A stretch of 35,247 nucleotides of DNA from a virus: IMG/VR virus record IMGVR_UViG_3300035035_000030, positions 1 to 35,247 of that record, one strand, 5' to 3'. A program made the position numbers and the translations under genes. This document shows, piece after piece, positions 1 to 7,421 of the stretch (the stretch's first letter is position 1; each line of letters starts with the position of its first letter). Below the pieces are notes generated by a model. That model had not been told where the DNA came from. It searched no databases and saw nothing but the letters and a program-made list of their open reading frames with translations.

Positions 1-1
1 T

Positions 2-223
2 TACGAAGAACCACATTTATTATTTTGTGTTGATGACCCAACTGATCGTGAAGATCACGAAGTTATTTTTACAGCTACTAAACGTGGGGTTGATATTAGA
101 TTTATTTTTCCTATAGATGGAGAACATTTTGGAGAAGATTATTTTATGACTCACGAAAAATGTTTTGAATATCTTGAGCAATTGCCAAAAAATTGGCATC
201 ACTTTACGGAGGAACCACAATGA
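2..223 (+). CDS. Unknown early protein, 5'-truncated
   Basis: The reading frame is open from the first bases of the window to a TGA at 221-223, giving 73 codons with no start, so the gene begins upstream. The protein is acidic (Asp/Glu-rich near the visible start, for example DDPTDREDHE) and ends HHFTEEPQ. I do not recognise a family. Its stop overlaps the next start as ATGA (220-223), so the two are translationally coupled. A strong Shine-Dalgarno (GGAGG, about 208-212) lies inside its last codons and serves the next gene. Its cut-off start shows that the left terminus of the phage genome lies outside the window. Confidence 0.6.
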   Translation, partial: YEEPHLLFCVDDPTDREDHEVIFTATKRGVDIRFIFPIDGEHFGEDYFMTHEKCFEYLEQLPKNWHHFTEEPQ

Positions 224-399
224 AAACTTACAGAGTACTTATGGCTGAAACACATAGCCAGTATTATGAAGTCAAAGCTAAGAATGAAGATCAAGCTATT
301 GAAAGAGCCTATGCTTATGACGAAGATAAGTCTTGGGCTTTAGATACTTATGACGAAGGAGTCAACGATCAAGTCCATGCAGATACGGAGGAAGTTTAA
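220..399 (+). CDS. Small early protein, possibly DpnD/PcfM-like
   Basis: This 59-residue protein starts at ATG 220, chosen over an upstream in-frame ATG at 193 because GGAGG sits at ideal spacing and the start overlaps the previous stop as ATGA. It begins MKTYRVLMAETHSQYYEV and continues with an alternating acidic/basic helix (KAKNEDQAIERAYAY). This strand-then-helix pattern resembles small DpnD/PcfM-type phage and plasmid proteins whose function is unknown; the resemblance is by eye only. It sits in the coupled early operon, directly abutting the next gene. Confidence 0.65.
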   Translation: MKTYRVLMAETHSQYYEVKAKNEDQAIERAYAYDEDKSWALDTYDEGVNDQVHADTEEV

Positions 400-633
400 A
401 TGAATCAATTAACTTATCAACAAAGATGTTTCGGTTGGGCATCAGGTCATTATCTAGCAGATGAAGTTGATAAAACTTTTTGGGAACTAGATTATGATGA
501 ACAACTTGAACATTTAGAAAACAATGCTTGGGAACCCTTTGAAAATTATGCAGGTAAAGACATTTATCAATGGATAAATCAACTTGCTTATGACATACAA
601 AACAAACTCTATCCTACGAAAGAAGATTTATGA
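400..633 (+). CDS. Unknown early protein, 77 aa
   Basis: The ATG follows the previous TAA with no gap, and a GGAGG-type ribosome binding site (about 388-393) lies in the end of the upstream gene. The protein is acidic and rich in Trp, Tyr and Asn (WASGHYLADEVDKTFWEL), with no membrane segment, cysteine motif or family that I recognise. It ends in an ATGA overlap with the next ORF. Small acidic proteins before the RNA polymerase of T7-like phages often bind and inhibit host enzymes. That is a hypothesis from position only. Confidence 0.65.
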   Translation: MNQLTYQQRCFGWASGHYLADEVDKTFWELDYDEQLEHLENNAWEPFENYAGKDIYQWINQLAYDIQNKLYPTKEDL

Positions 634-773
634 ACTTTATGGAAGAGATCAACAAAGAAACTCAAGCCATGCTGAAACAAATCAGCATACGAAAAGCTGA
701 AAAGACAGCCAACGCAGCCAAGCGTATAGCTGAACTAAAAAAACTTATCAAGTTTTGGGAGGAAAACCTATGA
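630..773 (+). CDS. Tiny basic helical protein, 47 aa
   Basis: The ORF runs from ATG 630 (ATGA overlap with the preceding stop) to TGA 771-773. The peptide is almost entirely a charged helix, with Lys/Glu/Ala repeats such as KAEKTANAAKRIAELKKLIK, and could form a short coiled coil. A GGGAGG ribosome binding site near its end (about 758-763) serves the next gene, which starts in another ATGA overlap. The function is unknown. Support comes from the unbroken coupled chain, not from homology. Confidence 0.55.
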   Translation: MNFMEEINKETQAMLKQISIRKAEKTANAAKRIAELKKLIKFWEENL

Positions 774-901
774 ACAGATTAAAAGTTATCGAGTGGTTAC
801 TTGAAAACGACTGTCCGTTTGACTTTGATGTACAGGATAGTTATTGGGAAACTAACTCATGCACTCTTGTATTTACCGATCAGGAGGAGAAAGACCTTTG
901 A
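770..901 (+). CDS. Tiny acidic protein, 43 aa
   Basis: ATG 770 overlaps the preceding TGA and the ORF ends at TGA 899-901. The peptide starts MNRLKVIEWLLENDCPFDFD and is acidic with two cysteines (DCPFDF and TNSCTL). I recognise no family. Its final codons carry an AGGAGG ribosome binding site (about 882-887) and its stop overlaps the TTG start of the zinc-ribbon gene, so its main evidence is position in the coupled early operon. Confidence 0.5.
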   Translation: MNRLKVIEWLLENDCPFDFDVQDSYWETNSCTLVFTDQEEKDL

Positions 902-1131
902 AGTGTGAAAAATGCGAAAGCCTAAATATAAAAGTTCTTCAAACTATTTATAGGAAAGCTGAACTAATTAAAGGCTTTCGAAATAAAAGCAGTACACCTT
1001 ATGTCTATAGACGTAGGGTGTGTCTTTCTTGTGGTCATAGATTTACCACAAGAGAATATACAATCCCTGATCTTATCGCCTTTGGTAAGCAGGGCTATCT
1101 TGAAATGATAGATGACCTAACACCTAACTAA
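898..1131 (+). CDS. NrdR-like zinc-ribbon protein
   Basis: This 77-residue protein is read from a TTG start at 898, chosen because AGGAGG lies at proper spacing and the start overlaps the previous stop as TTGA. An upstream ATG at 859 would lie deep in the previous gene without such a site. The protein begins with CEKC, followed about 35 residues later by RRRVCLSCGHRFTTREYT. This is the pattern of the N-terminal zinc ribbon of NrdR (CxxC, then R-R-x-C-x-x-C-G-x-R-F-T-T-x-E), the repressor of ribonucleotide reductase genes in bacteria. The ATP-cone domain of full NrdR (about 150 aa) is missing, so nucleotide sensing is unlikely. It may bind host nrd promoters or act as a general DNA-binding protein; no nrd gene is present in the window. 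Confidence 0.75.
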   Translation: MKCEKCESLNIKVLQTIYRKAELIKGFRNKSSTPYVYRRRVCLSCGHRFTTREYTIPDLIAFGKQGYLEMIDDLTPN

Positions 1132-1148
1132 TTTAAAGGAGAACCACA

Positions 1149-1298
1149 ATGTTTACAGAAGCAGAACTCAGTTTGATTTGCATACATATTGGCAAGTTGC
1201 ATACTGAAAAAGTTATTGAACGAATAGAAGTACCAACAGATTTAGTCGAGCTATTGGTAGATACTGTTTACGAATATCAAATGAACTCAATCAAATGA
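1149..1298 (+). CDS. Small early protein, 49 aa
   Basis: The ORF starts at ATG 1149, preceded by AAAGGAGAACCACA, a strong ribosome binding site that shares its AACCACA tail with the site before 220. It ends at TGA 1296-1298 and overlaps the integrase start as ATGA. The product begins MFTEAELSLICIHIGKLHTE and looks like a compact two-helix acidic peptide of no recognised family. Immediate coupling to the integrase makes a regulatory or accessory role in integration conceivable, for example an excisionase, but it is more acidic than typical Xis proteins and no DNA-binding motif is visible. Confidence 0.55.
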   Translation: MFTEAELSLICIHIGKLHTEKVIERIEVPTDLVELLVDTVYEYQMNSIK

Positions 1299-2134
1299 AA
1301 AGAAAAATGCTCAAACTTTCTGAAGCAACTAGAGTTGTATATAAAAGAAGAAAGAACGGAACTAAATCTGCTACTAATTTCTTGATAGGAATGAAGCATA
1401 ACATCAAAGCACTAGGGGATTTACCAGTAAATAAAATTACTAGACCTCTGATTAATCAAATGATGGATACCTTAAAACAAGAACACAAAAATAGTAATGC
1501 AGTAATCAATCAGAAGATGGGCTACCTGAGAGTCGTACTTCAAGAGATGGAGGAAGACGGATACATTGAAATGATTAAGTTCCCAAAACCTAGACCAACT
1601 AAGAACAGCAAGGTTCATTATCTAACTAACGATATGGAGAAAGAATTGCTTGATTATTTAGTTGAGCATGAATACAAAGCAGCTAAAAATATTATTGAAT
1701 GTCTTATTGATTTAGGTTGCAGAGTGAATGAATTACTAGGACTTGAAAAAAGATTCGTTGACTTTGACAACAACCAAATCAACTTCAATGATAGAAAGAA
1801 CGATCAAGCTGTAGCTGTACCCATGACTAACAGAGTAAGAGATAATTTAACTAATCATTGTATTGGTCTAAAAGATTTTGATAAAGTTTTTTTATATAAC
1901 TACTCTGAACTAAATGCTATCTGGCAGAAGGCTAGGAAGGACTTAGGCTATGCCGATAAGAAGTTCTATACCTTACACCTATGCCGACATACATGTGCAT
2001 CAAGGCTAGTACAAAGAGGAGTACCGATACTGTTAGTTAAGGATTGGCTAGGGCATGAGGACATAGAGAACACCATGATCTATGCACACTTAGCACCCAA
2101 AGCTTTGCACTCTGTAGTGGAGGTGTTGAACTGA
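1295..2134 (+). CDS. int: Tyrosine-recombinase integrase
   Basis: This 279-residue phage integrase would recombine a phage attP with a host attB. Residues 1-100 look like an N-terminal arm and core-binding domain; the catalytic domain follows. Visible catalytic residues are Arg143 (LGCRVNELLGL), a candidate Lys168, His228 and Arg231 (LHLCRH), His254 (WLGHED) and the nucleophile Tyr263 (TMIYAHL). All are in the expected order and spacing, so the enzyme looks intact. The start ATG overlaps the preceding stop, and its own TGA shares one base with the next gene, so it is embedded in the early operon that leads to the RNA polymerase, the location seen in several marine T7-like phages. No attP can be defined from the window alone. 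Confidence 0.95.
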   Translation: MKRKMLKLSEATRVVYKRRKNGTKSATNFLIGMKHNIKALGDLPVNKITRPLINQMMDTLKQEHKNSNAVINQKMGYLRVVLQEMEEDGYIEMIKFPKPRPTKNSKVHYLTNDMEKELLDYLVEHEYKAAKNIIECLIDLGCRVNELLGLEKRFVDFDNNQINFNDRKNDQAVAVPMTNRVRDNLTNHCIGLKDFDKVFLYNYSELNAIWQKARKDLGYADKKFYTLHLCRHTCASRLVQRGVPILLVKDWLGHEDIENTMIYAHLAPKALHSVVEVLN

Positions 2135-2349
2135 TGGCTACTACAGAATACAAAGGCTTTAAAGTGTCAAATGCACTTATGAGAGGTGTAAAATACTATT
2201 GGATTTGGAAAGAGTATGATGGCATTGGGATAAGTCTTTATGACATAGGAGAAAAAGAAAGAAAACGAAGAAGAAAATATGAATTTAAAGTTGGATATTT
2301 TGAAACTTTTGACAAAGCTAAAGAAGCAATAGATAAGGGTTTTAATTAA
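2134..2349 (+). CDS. Small basic protein between int and RNA polymerase
   Basis: The 71-residue product is bounded by one-base overlaps with the integrase stop and the RNA polymerase start. It begins MATTEYKGFKVSNALMRGVK, has an aromatic stretch (YYWIWKEYDG), then a very basic block (KERKRRRKYEF) and a helix with FDKAKEAIDK. The alternation of aromatic strands and a Lys/Arg block suggests a nucleic-acid-binding fold, but I do not recognise a family. Its position, translationally locked between two genes, suggests it is really expressed. Confidence 0.7.
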   Translation: MATTEYKGFKVSNALMRGVKYYWIWKEYDGIGISLYDIGEKERKRRRKYEFKVGYFETFDKAKEAIDKGFN

Positions 2350-4745
2350 TGGTTGAACCAAGTAAGAAACAACTAGAGCTAGAGCAAAGTATCTCTAGTA
2401 TCTCAGCCTATAACAAGATCAGTAAACAAAACAAAAACATAGAGAAGGGCAGGGAGTCCGAGAACTATTATGCTCGCAACATTATAGAGTCAGGACTACA
2501 GAAGTTAAGCAAAGCAATACAAGATCATATAGATGAAAGTCTTAGCGGTAAGGTAGGAGTTAAAGCTGTCTCTGCTTTGTTTCTTTCTCAGTTCCCAGAC
2601 GTAGATGTAGTTGCCTTTATTGCTTTTAAAGTATTACTAGATAATGCTTCGCAGTTAAAGACAACTGTATCTACTGCACTCAAGATAGGGCAGATGCTAG
2701 AAGACGAACTTAGGTTTACTAAGTTTGAAGAGCTAGACCCTAAACATTTTAAGAACATAAAGAAACATACCAGAGATACCAAGAACGAAGGCTATAAAAG
2801 AAACCTTATGGTCTTTCACATGAACAGTAAAGGCCATGAGTTTAAGACTTGGACAAGGGGTAATAAACTTAAGGTTGGGCTGAAGTTGATCGAGTTGATA
2901 ATGATAAAAATAAATATGGTCAACCTAGTAAACAAGAAGGTAGGCAAAGCAACTACAAGTTATGTTGTCTTTACTGATAGGTTTATGAAATATATAAGGC
3001 AGGGTAGATCAAATAGGATTGCTGCCTTTCCTATCTACCTACCTTGTCTTGATGTACCAAGAGAGTGGACTTCAATAGATAGCGGTGGTTACTTTACAGA
3101 CAGACTAAAAACAAAAGCAATCAAGAGTTCTAATCAAGACTACCTAAACACACTACGAGGAGAAGACTTAACAACAAGTCTGAAAGCGTTAACTCTGGCG
3201 AGTCAGACAGCTTGGGGTGTAAATCAGTTTGTACTAGAAACTCTTGAATACTGTTGGGAGGAACGAATAGAGGTTGGTTCATTGATTGATAGGGAGCTTG
3301 CAGAACTGCCAACAAAACCACTCGATATAGATACCAATAAGGAAGCAAGAAAAGAGTGGCGGTATATGGCTTCTTTAATCCATGATATGAACGCACAGAA
3401 TATGGTCAAGCGGTATCAGATACTATCCATGATTGATACAGCAAAAAGATATTGTGACGAAAAATTTTATCACGTTTATCAATTTGATTTTACTGGTCGA
3501 ATGTACCCACTAACTGCACACTTTCACCCACAAGGTAATGACATAGCAAGAGGGCTGCATAGATTCTATGAAGGTGCAGAGATAAAGACTAAACAAGACT
3601 TAAACTGGTTAGCCATAGCAGGTGCAAACCATTGGGGTATGAATAAACATACCTATGAGGAACGACTTGAGTGGGCTTACATAGAAGGAACTGATCTAGC
3701 AGAAGAAGTTTACAAAGACCCAATAGGTAATGTTGGTATATGGGGTAAAGCTAAAGAGCCATTTCAATTCTTGGCTTGGTGTAAAGAGTGGTGTGAGTTT
3801 CAATGCGAAGGGTATGGTTATATCTCACATCATGTCTGCTGTCTTGATGGTACGAACAATGGCTATCAACACATAGCAGGTCTTATATCTAATCAACATT
3901 TAGCTAATAAAGTTAACCTACAAAATGTTAAACAACCACAGGATTTATATAAACAAATACTTGATGTTCTCTTGATGCTACTGAAGTATGACAAGTCTGA
4001 GCAAGCACCAATCTGGTATGCACAGAAAGATAAGTTGACAAGAAAGTTTATAAAAAAACCTGTACTTATGATTCCATATAACTCAACTACATTCGGCATA
4101 GCAAACTACATAGAAAAATATTTTGTAAATGAAAATGTTTTTATCGCAAAAAATTTTAAGAATAATTTTTATCTGGCAACCATAATTGAACAGGCAGTTA
4201 AGTATGTAACCCCAGAAAGCTATGAAGTATTGAAGTACTTGCAGACTACAGCTTTATGTTTTAACAAAGAGAATAAACCTATCTCTTGGCATACACCATC
4301 AGGGTTTCTTGTACAACAGAACTACTACAAGAATGATGTCAAAAGAGTAAAGACTAAACTAAGTAACTCAAGTGTCAGGCTAAGTCTTGCTGAACCAGAT
4401 ACTACTAAGGTGGATAAACGTAGACAGGCACAGGGTTTTCCTAGTAATTATATACATAGTCTTGACGCTGCACATTGTCACATGAGTTTGGTTGAAGCTA
4501 GTAAGCATGGACTAAAAAACTTTTGTGTTATCCACGACTGTTATGGAAGCCCTGCAAGTGAGCTTCAAAGGTTTATCGAATGTGTAAAGCAAAGTTTCTT
4601 TAACATTTATAGTGACAACAATCTAGATAATTTATACCACCAAACAACACAACAACTAAGTGATACAAGTAAGTTACCAGCAGCACTAGATATGGGAGAC
4701 TATAACATCACAGATGTGTTGACAGCACCATATATATTTACATAG
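2349..4745 (+). CDS. T7-like single-subunit RNA polymerase
   Basis: This is the phage DNA-directed RNA polymerase that transcribes middle and late genes, 798 residues against 883 in T7, with most of the shortening towards the N-terminus. Catalytic landmarks are clear: the palm aspartate Asp500 in LDGTNNGYQH, the fingers motif Arg565-x3-Lys569-x7-Tyr577 with exact T7 spacing, SNYIHSLDAAH near the C-terminal region, and His729-Asp730 (VIHDCYG), matching T7 His811-Asp812. DFTGRMYPL and HPQGNDIARG are further family blocks. All key residues are present, so it should be active. It is translated by overlap with the preceding small gene, probably from a host-RNA-polymerase transcript, and is followed by a 74-bp gap before the SSB gene. 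Confidence 0.97.
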   Translation: MVEPSKKQLELEQSISSISAYNKISKQNKNIEKGRESENYYARNIIESGLQKLSKAIQDHIDESLSGKVGVKAVSALFLSQFPDVDVVAFIAFKVLLDNASQLKTTVSTALKIGQMLEDELRFTKFEELDPKHFKNIKKHTRDTKNEGYKRNLMVFHMNSKGHEFKTWTRGNKLKVGLKLIELIMIKINMVNLVNKKVGKATTSYVVFTDRFMKYIRQGRSNRIAAFPIYLPCLDVPREWTSIDSGGYFTDRLKTKAIKSSNQDYLNTLRGEDLTTSLKALTLASQTAWGVNQFVLETLEYCWEERIEVGSLIDRELAELPTKPLDIDTNKEARKEWRYMASLIHDMNAQNMVKRYQILSMIDTAKRYCDEKFYHVYQFDFTGRMYPLTAHFHPQGNDIARGLHRFYEGAEIKTKQDLNWLAIAGANHWGMNKHTYEERLEWAYIEGTDLAEEVYKDPIGNVGIWGKAKEPFQFLAWCKEWCEFQCEGYGYISHHVCCLDGTNNGYQHIAGLISNQHLANKVNLQNVKQPQDLYKQILDVLLMLLKYDKSEQAPIWYAQKDKLTRKFIKKPVLMIPYNSTTFGIANYIEKYFVNENVFIAKNFKNNFYLATIIEQAVKYVTPESYEVLKYLQTTALCFNKENKPISWHTPSGFLVQQNYYKNDVKRVKTKLSNSSVRLSLAEPDTTKVDKRRQAQGFPSNYIHSLDAAHCHMSLVEASKHGLKNFCVIHDCYGSPASELQRFIECVKQSFFNIYSDNNLDNLYHQTTQQLSDTSKLPAALDMGDYNITDVLTAPYIFT

Positions 4746-4763
4746 CAAGAGATCAAGGTATAG

Positions 4764-4786
4764 TTAGGGAACGTCTTTTATAGACG
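4764..4786 (+). promoter_or_regulatory. Hairpin and TTAGGGA element after RNA polymerase
   Basis: The 74-bp gap between RNA polymerase and SSB contains TTAGGGA (4764-4770), a 5-bp stem CGTCT/AGACG (4772-4776 with 4782-4786) and the string TATAG. TTAGGGA and TATAG also occur, with a shorter spacing, at the T7-promoter-like site at 35031-35046. It has no T-tract, so it is not a convincing terminator. It could be a diverged phage promoter or an RNA processing site; this is inference. Confidence 0.3.
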
Positions 4787-4819
4787 CATAAAAACGGAAA
4801 CCAAACCAAGGTATCAAAC

Positions 4820-5476
4820 ATGGAAGAACTCAAGCCTGAGACTATTAAGATAGTCACACCCAATCCTACTAACTTTAGGTATTCATATCTTGTAACCCCT
4901 GACGAGTACAAGGGTATCAAGAAATATAAAGCAGAATGTCTTATTAAAAAAGGCATAATGATGAAAGATGAAATGGGTAGAGAAGTTGATGCAGTAGAAC
5001 ATATCTACTCACAGCTAGAAGAACTACTAGAAAGATGGAAGGTTTCATTAAAAGAACACTATCCAGATAGAAAGTTTACCCTTACTAAAAATAAGTTTGG
5101 AGAACCATCTCTACCTTATTACTTAGAAGATGAATACCTAGTCATCAAGACCAGCAAGAAAGCTGGTGGAGTAAAACAAAATGGTGATGTATGGACTAAT
5201 CCACCTGTCACTTTCTGGGCTAACGAAGATCCTTTACGTCTTATGACAGACGAAGAAAAAAAGGAGTACGAAAAGATTAGTCCTATGACAGAAGGGCAGA
5301 TGTCTATGAAGTGTAGTGGCTATGACGCAGGTGCTAATGGTGTCGGTATCAGATGCCAACCTTTACAAGTCATAGTTAGAAAGCACGTTGAGTGGACAGG
5401 CAGCCCAGATTTTGAAGCAGCACCACCGAGTAGTTATGAAGAAAAAAGTACTGCGTCAACAGCAGCCGACTTCTAA
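4820..5476 (+). CDS. Single-stranded DNA-binding protein, gp2.5-like
   Basis: The 218-residue protein sits directly after the RNA polymerase, exactly where T7 has gp2.5 (232 aa), and has the expected size. It coats ssDNA during replication and recombination. It has an OB-fold-like mixture of strands (WTNPPVTFWA, CQPLQVIVRKHVEW) and ends in AADF, keeping the C-terminal phenylalanine that is important in T7 gp2.5. The tail is only modestly acidic: about six Asp/Glu in the last 30 residues, compared with the densely acidic T7 tail that contacts gp5 polymerase and gp4 helicase. The start ATG has AAGG upstream. Its end overlaps the endonuclease gene by 41 bases. Confidence 0.85.
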   Translation: MEELKPETIKIVTPNPTNFRYSYLVTPDEYKGIKKYKAECLIKKGIMMKDEMGREVDAVEHIYSQLEELLERWKVSLKEHYPDRKFTLTKNKFGEPSLPYYLEDEYLVIKTSKKAGGVKQNGDVWTNPPVTFWANEDPLRLMTDEEKKEYEKISPMTEGQMSMKCSGYDAGANGVGIRCQPLQVIVRKHVEWTGSPDFEAAPPSSYEEKSTASTAADF

Positions 5477-5852
5477 ATACAAGAGTAAATTTGAAAGTCA
5501 ATTTGCTGACAACTTAACCAAAAAGAAAATTATCTTTACCTATGAAACTCTCAGCATTGACTATGAAATCACTTGCACCTATCGCCCTGACTTTATCCTC
5601 AACAATTTTATTGTTGAAACGAAGGGCTACTTCTCGAAAGAAGATAGACGCAAACATCTTGCGATTAAGGAGAAACGACCCGACCTAGATATAAGGTTCT
5701 GTTTTCAAAATAGCAGAACCAAACTATCCAAAGCCAAGAACTCTATCTCTTACGCCAAGTGGTGTGAGAGACATGGGTTCCAATACTGCGACAAATTTAT
5801 TCCTGATGATTGGTATGAAGAGCCAATACAAAAACAAAATAGTTTGCCCTGA
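5436..5852 (+). CDS. Endonuclease I, Holliday-junction resolvase
   Basis: This is a 138-residue homologue of T7 gp3 (149 aa), a dimeric enzyme that cuts branched DNA and helps degrade host DNA. The PD-(D/E)XK site is intact: Glu20 (KFESQ), Asp52 (YRPDF), Glu61 and Lys63 (IVETKG). The later block DIRFCFQNSRTKLSKA matches the T7 pattern DIRxxFxxSRTKL. I place the start at ATG 5436; an upstream in-frame ATG at 5388 would extend it further into the SSB gene without any T7 counterpart. It overlaps both the SSB gene (41 bases) and the primase-helicase (38 bases), so all three are tightly coupled. Confidence 0.92.
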   Translation: MKKKVLRQQQPTSKYKSKFESQFADNLTKKKIIFTYETLSIDYEITCTYRPDFILNNFIVETKGYFSKEDRRKHLAIKEKRPDLDIRFCFQNSRTKLSKAKNSISYAKWCERHGFQYCDKFIPDDWYEEPIQKQNSLP

Positions 5853-7419
5853 GTGCGGTAAAAAAAACTGTGCAGTCTTTGATGATGGACACCACCATTG
5901 TTTCACTATGGACTGTGGCTACACCTACTACCCAAACAAAAAAGAAAAGAAAGTGACCACCAACATTATTCCAATATATAAACAAAACCCAAAGCTATTG
6001 AAAGTTACATCTATACCTTTAGCTAAACGTGGAATCACTAAAGAAACAGCAGAACTATTTGGTTATGGTATCTCTGAATTTAAAGGTCAGCCAGTACAGG
6101 TAGCTACATACAAAGATCAGAAAGGTAATGATGTTGCACAGCACATACGCTTTCAAGATAAGAAGTTTATATGGATAGGAGATATGTCAAAGGTACAACT
6201 ATGGGGTCAGCATCTATGGCGACAGCATGGCGGTAATGGTTCTGTCTTCTTAACTGTGTGTGAAGGTGAGATAGATTGCATGAGTGCTAGTCAGATACAA
6301 GGTAATAAGTTTCCTTGTGTGTCTATACCATCAGGAGTACAGTCAGCAGCTAAATATTTAGCAGCAAACTATAAATGGCTTGATAGTTTTTGTCGTATAG
6401 TTATTTGTTTTGACAATGATGAAGCAGGTAAGAAAGCAGCAGAAAAGTGTATGGAGGTTTTGCCAAGAGGTAAGGCAGCTATAGCAAGACTAGATCGTAA
6501 TGATATAAACGATCATCTTGTATTAGGAGAAGGAGAGCTAGTTAAAGATAGGTTATGGAAAGCTAGACCAGTAAGACCTGATTCTCTTATCAATGCAGCA
6601 GACGCTTGGGATTTGTTTACCAAAGAAACAAGTAAACCTGTATCAGACTTTCCATTTCCAAAGTTAAACGAATACACAAGAGGTTTGTTTCCTAGTCAAA
6701 TATTTACAGTAGCAAGTGCTAGTGGTGCAGGTAAGTCCACAATATGCAGGGAGCTATGCCACCATTTTCTTAAAAGAAAAATTAAAGTTGGATATATTGG
6801 CTTAGAAGAATCAGTACAAAGAACTCTTCAAGGTCTTGTAGGTATTGACTTGAACATACCTTTGCACTTAAATGAAGATGGCATAACTAAAGATGATCTG
6901 CGGATTGCGTTTGATAACCTCACATCAACACGCAATCTTTTTTTATACAACCATTTTGGTAGTCTTGAGCCTGATGTATTACTAGAACAGATAAGATACT
7001 TAGCTACTGTTGACGGAGTAAAGGTAGTAATACTAGATCATATAAGCATAGTTTTGTCTGGTCTTGAACTAGATAATGAACGCAAAGCAATAGATATAAT
7101 TATGACCAAGCTTAGAAGTTTGAGTGAAGCAACTGGCATAGCTATTGTATTGGTCAGCCATTTACGCAGACCACAAGGACAATCACATGAGTCTGGTAGA
7201 GAAGTAGATACATCTGACTTGAGGGGTAGCCATAGTCTTCTTCAACTATCAGATGTTGTAATGTCAGCTTCTAGAAATCAGACAGGAGATGTTAGTGAAA
7301 GACAAAGACTACAGCTAAAGGTACTGAAGTCTAGACATACTGGTATGACAGGAGAAGTAGATAAATTATTGTACGACCAGAAGACAGGTCGGCTTGTTGT
7401 ATATGAGGATTTTATTTAG
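5815..7419 (+). CDS. Primase-helicase, gp4-like
   Basis: The 534-residue bifunctional enzyme makes RNA primers and unwinds the fork as a hexamer. The N-terminal zinc-binding domain has Cys11, Cys14 and then Cys29 and Cys34 with histidines 26-28. The TOPRIM primase core has Glu150 (CEGEID) and Asp200/Asp202 (CFDNDEAG). The RecA-like helicase carries Walker A ASGAGKS with Lys307, Walker B ILDHIS with Asp408, and the SHLRRPQGQSHESGRE and DLRGSHSLLQLSD blocks of gp4. The start at ATG 5815 matches the full-length T7 form with zinc domain; ATG 5764 is also possible. It stops at VVYEDFI, just after the RecA core, and lacks the acidic C-terminal tail with which T7 gp4 contacts its DNA polymerase. Only two bases separate it from the exonuclease. 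Confidence 0.95.
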   Translation: MKSQYKNKIVCPECGKKNCAVFDDGHHHCFTMDCGYTYYPNKKEKKVTTNIIPIYKQNPKLLKVTSIPLAKRGITKETAELFGYGISEFKGQPVQVATYKDQKGNDVAQHIRFQDKKFIWIGDMSKVQLWGQHLWRQHGGNGSVFLTVCEGEIDCMSASQIQGNKFPCVSIPSGVQSAAKYLAANYKWLDSFCRIVICFDNDEAGKKAAEKCMEVLPRGKAAIARLDRNDINDHLVLGEGELVKDRLWKARPVRPDSLINAADAWDLFTKETSKPVSDFPFPKLNEYTRGLFPSQIFTVASASGAGKSTICRELCHHFLKRKIKVGYIGLEESVQRTLQGLVGIDLNIPLHLNEDGITKDDLRIAFDNLTSTRNLFLYNHFGSLEPDVLLEQIRYLATVDGVKVVILDHISIVLSGLELDNERKAIDIIMTKLRSLSEATGIAIVLVSHLRRPQGQSHESGREVDTSDLRGSHSLLQLSDVVMSASRNQTGDVSERQRLQLKVLKSRHTGMTGEVDKLLYDQKTGRLVVYEDFI

Positions 7420-7421
7420 CT

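Noticed and set aside
3130-3409. Two overlapping minus-strand ORFs inside the RNA polymerase gene
   Set aside because: They are shadows of a fully conserved catalytic gene, with no ribosome binding site and no plausible product.
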